This document shows, piece by piece, positions 54,388-62,830 of a DNA stretch of 64,000 nucleotides (position 1 is its first letter; each line of letters opens with the position of its first letter). A program made the position numbers and the translations under genes. Origin of the DNA: an uncultured Acetatifactor sp. (GTDB taxonomy: Bacteria > Bacillota > Clostridia > Lachnospirales > Lachnospiraceae); NCBI GenBank assembly GCA_947594835.1, contig CANQEH010000007.1, positions 1 to 64,000 on the forward strand, written 5' to 3'. Below the pieces are notes generated by a model, which worked only from the letters and a program-made list of their open reading frames with translations, was not told the DNA's origin and made no database searches.

Positions 54388-55371
54388 TCAGCCTCTGCCG
54401 TTCTGCAGAAAGATCTCCTGCTCCTTTAACAGCGGGTAAGAGATGACCTCACTGCCCTCTAAGTCCTCCCGGTACAGATCCACCCCGGTGATGCGGCTGT
54501 TGCCGTAGGTGGTGTAATAATAGATTCCCCGATCCACATTGCAGCAGGAGCTGTAAAGGGTATACTCGTATTTGTCCTCCTCCACGCAGACGCAGCCCTT
54601 CTGCATGGCCACCGCGCCCAGGATATGGAAAAACTGCCCCACATTCCCGCTTTCCGTCTCCTCCGGCAGGGCGTTCAGCTTGGTGAACACCGCCCGCACA
54701 AAGCGGGAGCTGGAGGAAGCGTCCCCGGGCAGCCCCATGGCCCCCATCCCCCGGCTGTAAAGGGGCAGATCCAGCGCTTCGGAAAACCGGTTCTCGGGCT
54801 GCTTTGCCGACAGGTTCCGGTAATTGTTCAGCGTAAAGAGCTGCATCTCAAAGGGCGGGTTGTTGGTCAGCACGCCCACCGGGTTTTCGTACACCTTCCA
54901 GCCCTCCTTCACCGATTCCACGGTGAGGGAGCGCTCCCTGTCCGCCACGATCCAGTGCAGGGGCGTCAGGGGAAACTGCGGGCTGAAAGGAAGTTCCAGC
55001 AGGTTCAGCCGCTCCAGAAGCTTCTGCGCTTCCTCCACATCCGCGCACTGGGCCAGGATCCAGGGAATCAGCTCAAAGGGCGTCACATTGTCCTTTCCTT
55101 CAGCCTCCGGCTTGTAATCTGCATTGCCGGGAAAATTCAGCCCGGCCATGCTGAGCCCCTTCTCGTTGGTGGCATCGTAGTAAAGAGGATACCCTTCTAT
55201 CACGGTAGCCATGCCGATGATGGCGTAATGGCTTTCCAGGGATGGCATCTTTCGGAAAGAAAAGGGATAACGCCTGGGCGTTATGGTCACCGTCTCATGA
55301 TAGGAAAGCTCCAGATCCAGATTTCTGCCAAAATAATGATCCTTCGGCGCATAAGTCACTGCTGTACACAT
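54388..55371 (-). CDS. bsh: Bile salt hydrolase (choloylglycine hydrolase family)
   Basis: This 327-residue Ntn-hydrolase probably deconjugates bile salts. Cys2 (start MCTAVTY) becomes the nucleophile after Met removal. Also visible are FGRNLDLE with the conserved Arg and Asp, KGLSMAGLNFPGNADYK with Asn, GVLTNNPPFEMQLFTLNNY with Asn, and LPGDASSSSRFVRAVF with the final Arg. The layout matches Clostridium-type bile salt hydrolases rather than penicillin V acylases, though substrate preference needs testing. The ATG at 55371 follows GGGAGGGACT; the upstream in-frame start would spoil Cys2 exposure. Confidence 0.9.
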   Translation of the reverse strand: MCTAVTYAPKDHYFGRNLDLELSYHETVTITPRRYPFSFRKMPSLESHYAIIGMATVIEGYPLYYDATNEKGLSMAGLNFPGNADYKPEAEGKDNVTPFELIPWILAQCADVEEAQKLLERLNLLELPFSPQFPLTPLHWIVADRERSLTVESVKEGWKVYENPVGVLTNNPPFEMQLFTLNNYRNLSAKQPENRFSEALDLPLYSRGMGAMGLPGDASSSSRFVRAVFTKLNALPEETESGNVGQFFHILGAVAMQKGCVCVEEDKYEYTLYSSCCNVDRGIYYYTTYGNSRITGVDLYREDLEGSEVISYPLLKEQEIFLQNGRG

Positions 55372-55412
55372 AGTCCCTCCCACTTCTGCCGCTTCAGCGG
55401 CTTTTGCCTGTT

Positions 55413-57935
55413 TTATGCATCCTTCCCCGCAAGGGCAGCTGCCGCCGCCCGGGTCTTTTCCTCCGCTTCCCGAATGTCCGCATAACCGTATAGATGGACG
55501 CTGTTTTCCATGATATCCCGGGCCAGGTTCCCGCCTTCTTTGACGTATCCCACGATATATCTGCCGTAAAGCTCCAGCATCTTGTCGGAATAGGTGCCCA
55601 GCTCCCCCCTCAGATACGTCTCATAGGATGTGTCAAAAGGGTTGTCCTGATACGTGTGGATGCTTCTGGCGTTCTGGGCCAGGGCCGGGTAATCCTTGGC
55701 AAACTCCTCCATCCATCCCACCTGGATCCCGCAGATCTGCTCGATGATGGCCTTCTTTTCCTCCGTCAGCTCCGGGAAATGGCCCTTGATCCGCTGGTAG
55801 GCTTCCGGCGCGGTGCTCTCCATCATCCTGCCGTATTTTTCCTCGATAAGATTGTGGCCCAGAGCATATTCCCTGTGGAAATCATAGAGATATTGGCCGA
55901 GCATGGTGCGGTCCCAGGTCAGGTACTGGCTCATGCGCATGATGGAAAACGTGGGCCAGTCGTCCTGGCAGCTTGCCCTTCCCCCCTCGTTCTTCACCTT
56001 GTCGAAGGCCTCAAACTCCAGCCGGGCGATCTCCTTCGCCAGCTCCTCCCTGCTCTTGGGGGCAAGGGACGCCTTGTACACCAGCTCCTGTGCGTGATGA
56101 TCCAGATAGGAATCGATGTCGCTGATGATATCCCGGGCATACAGCTCCATGGCCAGGCTGGCTCCCAGCCGCTCCACAGCGTCCTCCCCGGGCGCCTGCC
56201 CCTGTGTCTCCCCGGCCTTCTCAAAAGCCCGGGCCGCCTCGTCCAGCAGGGATACCGCCTGTGCCATCCCGTCTGCCTGCGCCTCCCGCAGGCTCCGGTG
56301 CAGCCACTTGTCGTGGGGCGGATATTTCCCCAGGATATAATGCACAAGCTTCATGGCCGCTTTCCATCCGTCCCAGGCCAGCATCCGGGCGCTCAGATCC
56401 TCTCCCCGCTTCCACATCCTGGGGTAATTGTACTGAAGCCCCTGGGAAAAGGCCGACGCGCTCTCCGCCAGCTTCAGCCGGAGGATCTCCTCGGGATATC
56501 CCGCCTGCAGTTTTTCGCGGAAAGCGCTGAACACTCCCAGGTCGTCCCGGAAAACCTGTCCGTTTACCGCTTCTGCCAGCTGATGATCCGGCACCTGCCG
56601 CCAGTCGATCTGCTCATAGCAGTCCGTGCCCGCCAGTTCTCTGTAAAAGTCCGAGATCCGCATCACGCCCCGTCTGTTCTGCCCGTTGACCCGGGGCGCC
56701 CGGCGAAAGCCCTCAAATTCTGCGGGCAGGCTGTCGTAGGCCTCCCGCAGCGCCTCCCCGATCTTTGCGTCGTCTTCGTCTGTCAGCCACATACAAAAGG
56801 ACGGCCCCCAGTCGTGATCCCGGGAAGCTTCGTCGTCGAAGCCGAAGCAGTCGGAGCCTTTTCCCACAAGCCCTACCGCGATCCGCTCCTCATACTCCGG
56901 GAACTTCTCTGCGATCATGGGCCTGCCCAAGGCCTCATAGTAAGCCCGGCTGATCTCCAGCCCCCTGGCCTGCTTTGCGCCGCTCTCGGCTTGTCTGACG
57001 CCCTCCGGCGAATGGGCCTGCCCTGCGGCGTTTTCAGTTTGTCTGACGCCCTCCGGCGAATGGGCCTGCCCTGCGGCGCTCTCGGCTTGTCTGACGTCCT
57101 CCGGCGAACGGGTCTGCCCTGCGCCGCTCTCCTTTTCCAGACTCTCCCGGCAGGCCTGCACATACTCCTGCAGCCTTTCATAGGCCTCGTTCCTGCCCAC
57201 GCCCTGCTCTACAAGTTCCATGGCCTGGGTGTAAAATTCCAGCGCCGGGGCGTACTCCCCCCGCTTGAAATGAACAAGCCCTAAGGTGGCAAGCGCCGCC
57301 GCATAATGGCTGTCCCGGGCGCCGATCCGTTCAAAGAGCTCCACCGCGCCAAGGGCGTACCGGCGGGCTTCCTCTCCCTCCCCCAGCTGGGCGCAGGTAG
57401 CCGCCAGATTGGCCCCCGTTACGGCCTCCTCGTAAGTATAGCTGTCGTTTTCATTGTTTTTTCGGACGATGTCCAGGGCTTTCTCCTGACAGGCCCTGGC
57501 CTTTTCATACTCCCCCAGCTCCTGATAGAGCAGGCTTAAGTTATTCTGCAGGCTGGCCGTCAGCATATTGTCTTGCGGATACAGCTTCTGATAGAGCTGT
57601 TCTACCTCCCGGTAACATTCCAGCGACTCCTGAAGCCTTCCCCCCGCCCGGTAGACGGTAGCGACGTTTAAAAGCGTGGTCGCGTAGGGTTCCGTCCCCT
57701 TTAACCCCATCTCCTCCGCCAGGGCACGGGCCTGCTCTGCAACGCGGTAGGAAAGCTCCCGCTGGCTGGTCTGGCGGTAATAGCCCATCAGCTCGTTCAA
57801 AAGCTGGAGCAGCGCGCCCTGGTCACCTTCCTGGGCCGCCTGGGAGGCGCTCGCCGTCAAAAGCGCCTCGGCCTCCCCGCCTTTGTTTTCCTCATAGAGG
57901 GCGTCCACTTTTTGTAATATTTCCCCGATGTCCAT
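55413..57935 (-). CDS. TPR protein with DUF4037 and DUF4125 domains
   Basis: This 840-residue cytosolic protein has N-terminal tetratricopeptide repeats (about 20-270; for example LQNNLSLLYQELGEYEKARA). A linker of 16-residue repeats (AGQAHSPEGVRQTEN) encoded by 48-bp DNA repeats follows. Then comes a DUF4037-like nucleotidyltransferase-fold region (VGKGSDCFGFDDEASRDHDW) and a C-terminal DUF4125 domain (GGRASCQDDWPTFSIMRMSQ, RGELGTYSDKMLELYGRYIV). The D-x-D pair in SRDHDWG could bind a metal, but no activity is established for this combination. ATG 57935 follows GCGAGGAAAT. Confidence 0.8.
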   Translation of the reverse strand: MDIGEILQKVDALYEENKGGEAEALLTASASQAAQEGDQGALLQLLNELMGYYRQTSQRELSYRVAEQARALAEEMGLKGTEPYATTLLNVATVYRAGGRLQESLECYREVEQLYQKLYPQDNMLTASLQNNLSLLYQELGEYEKARACQEKALDIVRKNNENDSYTYEEAVTGANLAATCAQLGEGEEARRYALGAVELFERIGARDSHYAAALATLGLVHFKRGEYAPALEFYTQAMELVEQGVGRNEAYERLQEYVQACRESLEKESGAGQTRSPEDVRQAESAAGQAHSPEGVRQTENAAGQAHSPEGVRQAESGAKQARGLEISRAYYEALGRPMIAEKFPEYEERIAVGLVGKGSDCFGFDDEASRDHDWGPSFCMWLTDEDDAKIGEALREAYDSLPAEFEGFRRAPRVNGQNRRGVMRISDFYRELAGTDCYEQIDWRQVPDHQLAEAVNGQVFRDDLGVFSAFREKLQAGYPEEILRLKLAESASAFSQGLQYNYPRMWKRGEDLSARMLAWDGWKAAMKLVHYILGKYPPHDKWLHRSLREAQADGMAQAVSLLDEAARAFEKAGETQGQAPGEDAVERLGASLAMELYARDIISDIDSYLDHHAQELVYKASLAPKSREELAKEIARLEFEAFDKVKNEGGRASCQDDWPTFSIMRMSQYLTWDRTMLGQYLYDFHREYALGHNLIEEKYGRMMESTAPEAYQRIKGHFPELTEEKKAIIEQICGIQVGWMEEFAKDYPALAQNARSIHTYQDNPFDTSYETYLRGELGTYSDKMLELYGRYIVGYVKEGGNLARDIMENSVHLYGYADIREAEEKTRAAAAALAGKDA
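56977..57120. repeat. Three 48-bp tandem repeats within the TPR protein gene
   Basis: Units 56977-57024, 57025-57072 and 57073-57120 are nearly identical and keep frame, giving three 16-residue linker copies, with a partial fourth from 57121. Copy number may vary between strains. Confidence 0.9.
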
Positions 57936-58030
57936 ATTTCCTCGCATTCTGCCGCCGCAGCGGCTCATTCATTCCCCCACAGCTTCATCATACTCCTATG
58001 CCAATTTTCTTGTCAATGAAAGATATGGGC

Positions 58031-58062
58031 AAAAAAACAGACAGGAGCTTCCTCCTGTCTGT
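58031..58062 (-). terminator. Terminator of the MFS transporter gene
   Basis: ACAGACAGGAG and CTCCTGTCTGT form an 11-bp stem with a 4-base loop, followed by seven T on the minus strand. Confidence 0.9.
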
Positions 58063-58085
58063 CGGAAAATACGTCTTTCCTTTTT

Positions 58086-59438
58086 TTAAGCCTGCTTTGC
58101 CTTTCCGGCTTTTTTTGCCTCCAGCGCTTTGTTCGTAGGCTTTACCAGAAATAAGCTGATCACCAGCGCCACGCAATAGAGCGCAAGGGTTGCATACAGC
58201 ACACACTGGTAACCGGTGGGATTTACCTCCACGCCGTGAATCTCCTTGACCTCACCGAAGTTATTCACGATCCAGGTCGCCATCTGGTTGCCGGTAAGGC
58301 CCGCAAAGGCCCAGGCCGACAGCGTCAGGCCATGGATGGCGCTGATGTTCCCCATCCCGTAATGGTCGGAGAGCAGGGTGGGCACATTGGAGAAGCCGCC
58401 GCCGTAGCCTGCGTTTACCACAAAGATAAGGCCCAGCACCAGAACGGTCAGAAGCAGATTGCCCTCGCCGTTTTTGATGCCGCCCGTCACCATCACCAGC
58501 CCGGTGAAGGCAATGGACAAAACAAAGATCAATTTGTAAATCGTATTTCTGTCCTTCATGGTGTCCGCCCATGCGGAAAAGCCCAGCCGTCCTCCGGCGT
58601 TAAAGATGGCGGAAAAGGTGGAGATCACGCCCACCATGGCACCCAGGCCGATACATTTCACGATCATCTTCTCCTGGGAAATCAGCGCCAGACCGCAGGT
58701 AATGTTGATGTAGAACATGAGCCAGATGCCGATGTAGTTGGAGATTGGCTTGGACTTGATCACGGCAAACATCCCCTGGCCCTTTTCCTTCGCCTGGGGC
58801 TCATGCCAGCCGTCGGGCTTCTTTAACAGCAGATGTCCCACAAACATCATCACAAAGTATACCGCTGCAAGGATGAAGAACATCTTGTAGATGCCGCCCT
58901 CGCCTAAGTTGTCCAGCATCGCCTGCATGATGGGGCTGGCGATGGCCTTTGCCGCGCCGAAGCCCGCCACTGCAAGGCCGGTGGCAAGACCCTTCCTGTC
59001 CGCAAACCAGAGCATCAGCGTCTTAACCGGAGACAGATACCCGGTGCCCAGGCCGATGCCCATGATGAAGCCGTAGCACACATAGATCCCGATCAGCACC
59101 GGGATGCTTCCCGGGTTTTTCCCGCCGAGATAGATGAAATATCCCGTGCCTGCCATGCCCGCTGCGAAACAGATCGCCGCGATCAGGGAGGACTTGTGGA
59201 TATCCTTCTCCACCACGTTCCCTAAGAATGCGGCAGACATTCCCAGGAAGAAGATGGCGAAGCTGAACGCCCACTCGGTAGCGCCCTTCCCAAATCCAAT
59301 GTAGTCTGCGATCTCCTGGCTGAAGATCGACCAGCAGTACACAGTACCGATGCTGCAGTGGAGCAGCAGTGCCGGGATTGCCGCTCTCACCCACTTATTG
59401 GAGCGCCATCCTTTTGTTTCTTTGCTCGTTTTTTCCAT
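58086..59438 (-). CDS. OFA-family MFS transporter
   Basis: This 450-residue membrane protein has about 12 TM helices and the oxalate/formate antiporter family start (WVRAAIPALLLHCSIGTVYCWSIF), with GIGLGTGYLSPVKTLMLWFADRKGLATGLAVAGFG in the first half. Members carry small mono- or dicarboxylates such as oxalate, formate or lactate. A start at 59438 (MEKTSK) is chosen; another Met eight codons upstream is possible. It is monocistronic with a strong terminator. Its proximity to the bile salt hydrolase does not indicate substrate. Confidence 0.88.
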   Translation of the reverse strand: MEKTSKETKGWRSNKWVRAAIPALLLHCSIGTVYCWSIFSQEIADYIGFGKGATEWAFSFAIFFLGMSAAFLGNVVEKDIHKSSLIAAICFAAGMAGTGYFIYLGGKNPGSIPVLIGIYVCYGFIMGIGLGTGYLSPVKTLMLWFADRKGLATGLAVAGFGAAKAIASPIMQAMLDNLGEGGIYKMFFILAAVYFVMMFVGHLLLKKPDGWHEPQAKEKGQGMFAVIKSKPISNYIGIWLMFYINITCGLALISQEKMIVKCIGLGAMVGVISTFSAIFNAGGRLGFSAWADTMKDRNTIYKLIFVLSIAFTGLVMVTGGIKNGEGNLLLTVLVLGLIFVVNAGYGGGFSNVPTLLSDHYGMGNISAIHGLTLSAWAFAGLTGNQMATWIVNNFGEVKEIHGVEVNPTGYQCVLYATLALYCVALVISLFLVKPTNKALEAKKAGKAKQA

Positions 59439-59721
59439 TGTATTATCCCTGCTTTCTTCCATAATACAGTTGCCAGCCGTTTCAGGCGGCCGGAACATTA
59501 CCGTCTAATTATATATCGGAGCAGGCCAGGTTTCAACCATCTTTTCTTTTGTTTTGTTCAGATTTCTTTTCGGCGCGTTGTTGTAAGATTTATTCTATTT
59601 ATGGCCGGGGCGGGAATTTTTAAAACTTTTATGGGTTTTGACATAAATATATACATAAATATAAGCTATGTCTCCATTTTGTCTGTCAAATTTCCCTTTT
59701 GGGATGCGCCGGAGCCAGTTT

Positions 59722-60816
59722 CTATCTACCCTCCAGAATCGCCTCCACCTCGCTCCGCTTCTCATACAGCACGCAGCCGCCTGCATGATCGTCCGACAGA
59801 AGTTCTCCTTCGCGCAGGGCAAGAAACAGCGGCGAACGAAGCGCTTCCCGCAGGGAGGTATCCCGCACATTGCGATCCGAATAGGGCGAGAAGGGACAGG
59901 GCTCCGCGCCGCCGTGGGAATTGATGTGGAAGAAGCCTCTGCCCGCGGCGATACAGCCGCCGGAGGTTTTCTCATCGCCTGGGAAGGATACAAACACCAT
60001 CTCCTGATAAGTCTCTCTCAGATGCGCGATTCCGTCCCGCAGGATTTCCCGCTCCTCTTCTCCGGGCGCAAGCTCTCTGCTCTCTTCCGTCACCGGAACA
60101 AATTCCACATACACGACCAGCTTGCAGCCGCGGTCTGCCAGCGTGTCAAGAAAGGCGCGGGAGACGGCCTCCCTGACATTGCGCGTGGTCACTGTGACGG
60201 AAGCCCCAAACAGCAGCCTTTTCCTGTGCAGATTGTCCATGTTGGAGAGAAGCTTTTCATAGACGCCTTTTCCGCGGCGCATTTCCGTTTCCTCCCTGCC
60301 GCCCTCAATGCTCATGACCGGGATGAGGTTGCGGCACTTGTCAAACAGCATGAAATAGGCTTCGTCCATGTAAGTGCCGTTCGTAAAGATGGGAAAGAGG
60401 ATATCCGGCGTTTTCCCGGCTGCCTCAAGAATGTCCCGGCGCAGCATCGGCTCGCCCCCAGCCAGCAGGATAAAGCTGACGCCGATTTCCTCCGCCTCCC
60501 GGAAGATGGAAAGCCATTCCGCATCGGTGAGCTGGCTTACGGGCGTATCGTCCACGGTGGCATGATTGCAGCGGGAAGAACAGCCCGCGCAGTGCAGATT
60601 ACAGCTTGAGGTGATGCTGGCAATCAAAAACGGCGGGATGTGTTCCCCGGCCTTTTCTGCCTCCGCACGCCGCTTGGAGGCTTTTTTGCTGGCCGCCGCA
60701 AACTGAAGCATAAACGCGCTCTCCCGCGGATCTTTCAGCGTCGCTTTCAAGGATTCGGCAACAATGTGCTCTACGCCCCGTGTCATATAGCCCTGGATAT
60801 CAAATTTTTCATCCAT
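59722..60816 (-). CDS. Radical SAM protein
   Basis: This 364-residue enzyme contains the CNLHCAGC motif (CxxxCxxC, about 72-79) for a [4Fe-4S] cluster that cleaves S-adenosylmethionine, and FILLAGGEPMLRRDILEAA as SAM-binding GGEP. A C-terminal Cys-rich extension (GGCIAAGRGFFHINSHGGAEPCPFSP) resembles the SPASM/twitch domain. It is monocistronic, with the promoter at 60927-60955 and GGAGGACGGGAG before the ATG. No peptide substrate gene is visible next to it, so whether it is a peptide-modifying enzyme or works on a small molecule is open. Confidence 0.88.
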   Translation of the reverse strand: MDEKFDIQGYMTRGVEHIVAESLKATLKDPRESAFMLQFAAASKKASKRRAEAEKAGEHIPPFLIASITSSCNLHCAGCSSRCNHATVDDTPVSQLTDAEWLSIFREAEEIGVSFILLAGGEPMLRRDILEAAGKTPDILFPIFTNGTYMDEAYFMLFDKCRNLIPVMSIEGGREETEMRRGKGVYEKLLSNMDNLHRKRLLFGASVTVTTRNVREAVSRAFLDTLADRGCKLVVYVEFVPVTEESRELAPGEEEREILRDGIAHLRETYQEMVFVSFPGDEKTSGGCIAAGRGFFHINSHGGAEPCPFSPYSDRNVRDTSLREALRSPLFLALREGELLSDDHAGGCVLYEKRSEVEAILEGR

Positions 60817-60926
60817 CTCCCGTCCTCCGTTCTCCGTTCTCCCTGGGTTTCCCGGTCATCGCCCCGCGTATCCCCATGGTATGCCATTTTCAATCTTTTT
60901 GGATTTAATCTTATGCGATTTATTAG

Positions 60927-60955
60927 AGTATAAATCACACCTTTGGGAAAGTCAA
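60927..60955 (-). promoter_or_regulatory. Promoter of the radical SAM gene
   Basis: On the minus strand TTGACT (60955-60950) and TATACT (60932-60927) have exactly 17 bp spacing; the start codon follows about 110 bp later. The leader has purine-rich repeats around the ribosome site. Confidence 0.75.
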
Positions 60956-60984
60956 TAGCTGTCTCACTTATTTGTACAGTCTTA

Positions 60985-62355
60985 TCATACTCTTGCCGGA
61001 ATGGCCAGCAGCTTTCTGACGCGGATCTCCAACAGCTTTTCCAGCGCCCGGAGATGTTCCTCCGGAAAATTGATGGAAGAATGCCGTCTGAACGTAAAGC
61101 CAATCATCCGGCGAAGCTGCTCCTTCTGCTTTGCACCCATCACGGCAGCGCAGACTTCCTCAAAGGAGAGCCGATAGGGATTGGTGCGGGTTCCAGCGTA
61201 CTCCTGCAGCTTTTCAAAATCCCCGATTTCCTCCCGCCCCGCATGGCACAGCAGGGACAGACCGTTATCGAAAATGGGAGCCGGGGCCTTGATCTTGCCG
61301 GTATGATTATCCCGCAGGAGGCCAAAGTTTCCGAAGTGCCGATCCTCGTTATAGATCAGCGCGTCAAACACCAGCATACTGCGGAGCTGCTCCCCGTATT
61401 CCGGGCCGAGCGCGTCATAGTATTCCAGACACTTCTGAATCCCGCCGCTCTTAACCAGCCATCCAATGGGAATGTAGGAAGTGTCCACATCGGTAAACAG
61501 GGCGCATTTGGACGCCGTGATTCCTTTCCAATTCTCCAGCTCATAATGAACGGCGTTCAGGCGCATGGTTTCCGCGATTTGCGCAGCGTAATATTCGCAG
61601 TATGGTTCCCGGCCCGTGTTGGACGCACCGCTGGAACCGCCCTTATAAAGATAAATGCCGTCGTTTTCGATGAAACGCCACGCCTTTGGCAGCATACCGT
61701 TGGTGGTCAGCTCCGGGGAAGTGGTGAACGCCTCCCGGCTTTGTCCTGTGCCGGTATAGGCCACCAGCGCCAGCATTTCCGAAAAGCGGTTCTGATACAG
61801 ATTATAATCGGCAAACTTCCCCTCAAAACCTTCCGGCACGATCCAATAGCTGTCATTCAGGGACAGTCCCTTGCACACGTCGATGATCCCTTTGGTGTCA
61901 TTATGGCTCAGGCCCAGCGTTTTTAAAATCTCATCCACAAATGTACGGTTCTTAGGGATCACGCGACGTTCCAGCCACTGAATGACGCCCTCGCCGGTAC
62001 ATTCCATATCCAGTGGAAGCAGATAGCGGGAATCCTCGTTCACAGAAACGATCTCAGCTACCAGTCCTTCCAGACCGCGCTTTTCCATTTTGAATTTCAT
62101 AAGCTCCGTATCATAAATGCGGAGGCTGTAAGTGTTTTTTCCCATTTCTTCCTGATTCTCCAAGGAGAGAGAGACCGTCTTGCCCAGGGCGGAGGCAATT
62201 TTCAAAACCATATCCAGCGTTGGATTCTGTGCGCCGCTCTCTAACCGGCAGATACTTGACCGCTGGGTTCCAATCATCCGTGCAAGCTCCGCCTGTGAGA
62301 TTCCCTTTTCCAGCCGCGCCTCTACAAGCTGCGCGATCATATCCCGCCTCTGCAA
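60985..62355 (-). CDS. Single-chain HTH-HipA-like kinase
   Basis: This 456-residue protein joins an N-terminal XRE HTH (ISQAELARMIGTQRSSICRLE, about 19-39) with a HipA-like kinase. The kinase shows DALIYNEDRHFGNFGLLRDN (catalytic Asp and Asn) and APIFDNGLSLL (metal-binding DxG-like). In classical HipBA the repressor HipB and the kinase HipA are separate proteins; here both lie in one chain. A perfect 20-bp palindrome (62388-62407) just upstream could be its autoregulatory operator. TTG at 62355 follows GGAGGAATCGTT; an ATG at 62340 is an alternative. No separate antitoxin gene is adjacent. Confidence 0.8.
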   Translation of the reverse strand: MQRRDMIAQLVEARLEKGISQAELARMIGTQRSSICRLESGAQNPTLDMVLKIASALGKTVSLSLENQEEMGKNTYSLRIYDTELMKFKMEKRGLEGLVAEIVSVNEDSRYLLPLDMECTGEGVIQWLERRVIPKNRTFVDEILKTLGLSHNDTKGIIDVCKGLSLNDSYWIVPEGFEGKFADYNLYQNRFSEMLALVAYTGTGQSREAFTTSPELTTNGMLPKAWRFIENDGIYLYKGGSSGASNTGREPYCEYYAAQIAETMRLNAVHYELENWKGITASKCALFTDVDTSYIPIGWLVKSGGIQKCLEYYDALGPEYGEQLRSMLVFDALIYNEDRHFGNFGLLRDNHTGKIKAPAPIFDNGLSLLCHAGREEIGDFEKLQEYAGTRTNPYRLSFEEVCAAVMGAKQKEQLRRMIGFTFRRHSSINFPEEHLRALEKLLEIRVRKLLAIPARV

Positions 62356-62387
62356 AACGATTCCTCCTCTCTCTGTTTTCTCTCATA

Positions 62388-62407
62388 TGTTATCATATAT
62401 GATAACA
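62388..62407. promoter_or_regulatory. Perfect 20-bp palindrome upstream of the HTH-HipA gene
   Basis: TGTTATCATATATGATAACA is a perfect palindrome 33 bp before the TTG start. TATC and GATA half-sites resemble the outer parts of HipB operators, which fits autoregulation by the N-terminal HTH of this protein. Confidence 0.75.
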
Positions 62408-62478
62408 GTATTCAAGAGGGTGTGAAAAATTTTCTGATCCTGCAGAATTACAATAGATGTTTGAACCATGCTTATCAT

Positions 62479-62544
62479 TTACGTTGCGAATCCTGCGTAC
62501 TGCGTCATATAGAGATCATAGTATTTTCCCTTTTCCACTTTCAT
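62479..62544 (-). pseudogene. C-terminal fragment of an ABC exporter ATPase
   Basis: On the minus strand the frame reads MKVEKGKYYDLYMTQYAGF and stops at 62479-62481. GKYYDLYxTQY is the usual C-terminal end of exporter-type ABC half-transporters. The rest of the gene is absent, so only a ~21-residue remnant is present. Confidence 0.45.
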
Positions 62545-62674
62545 AATCCATGGCTTCACCTCCCGAATCCAAACATATTTTACATCAAACCAAAGATTTT
62601 TACAGGCAAACCATAGTTTTATCTCAGCAGTATAAACATTTTAACTTAAATTATCCTCGACCCATTCGTAAGCG

Positions 62675-62830
62675 TCAAATGTCCGCCTTAACTACTGCAA
62701 TCATGCAAATGTAAAATCCCATATCCACCAGCACGATTAACGGATAAAGCTTATTGTATTTGATCAGGACGCTATTGACTGCTTCATCTGATTTCAGAAT
62801 GTTCCCCGTGACTAAAAGGTCTTGATACAC
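62675..62830 (-). CDS. Possible small membrane protein overlapping the Fic gene end
   Basis: A GTG-started frame of 51 codons (62830 to 62675) ends in a hydrophobic segment, LYPLIVLVDMGFYICMIAVV. It overlaps the last codons of the Fic-like gene in a different frame. There is no clear ribosome site. It may be a coupled small membrane protein or the tail of a lost gene. Confidence 0.3.
   Translation of the reverse strand: MYQDLLVTGNILKSDEAVNSVLIKYNKLYPLIVLVDMGFYICMIAVVKADI

Noticed and set aside
56977-57120. Possible CRISPR array
   Set aside because: The 48-bp units are directly adjacent without spacers and keep reading frame; they encode protein linker repeats.
55494-57284. Long open frame (about 600 codons) on the plus strand opposite the TPR-DUF4125 gene
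   Set aside because: It is antisense to a gene with clear domains; the long frame results from GC-rich codon usage. Its protein is low-complexity Leu/Pro/Gly/His and has no ribosome site.
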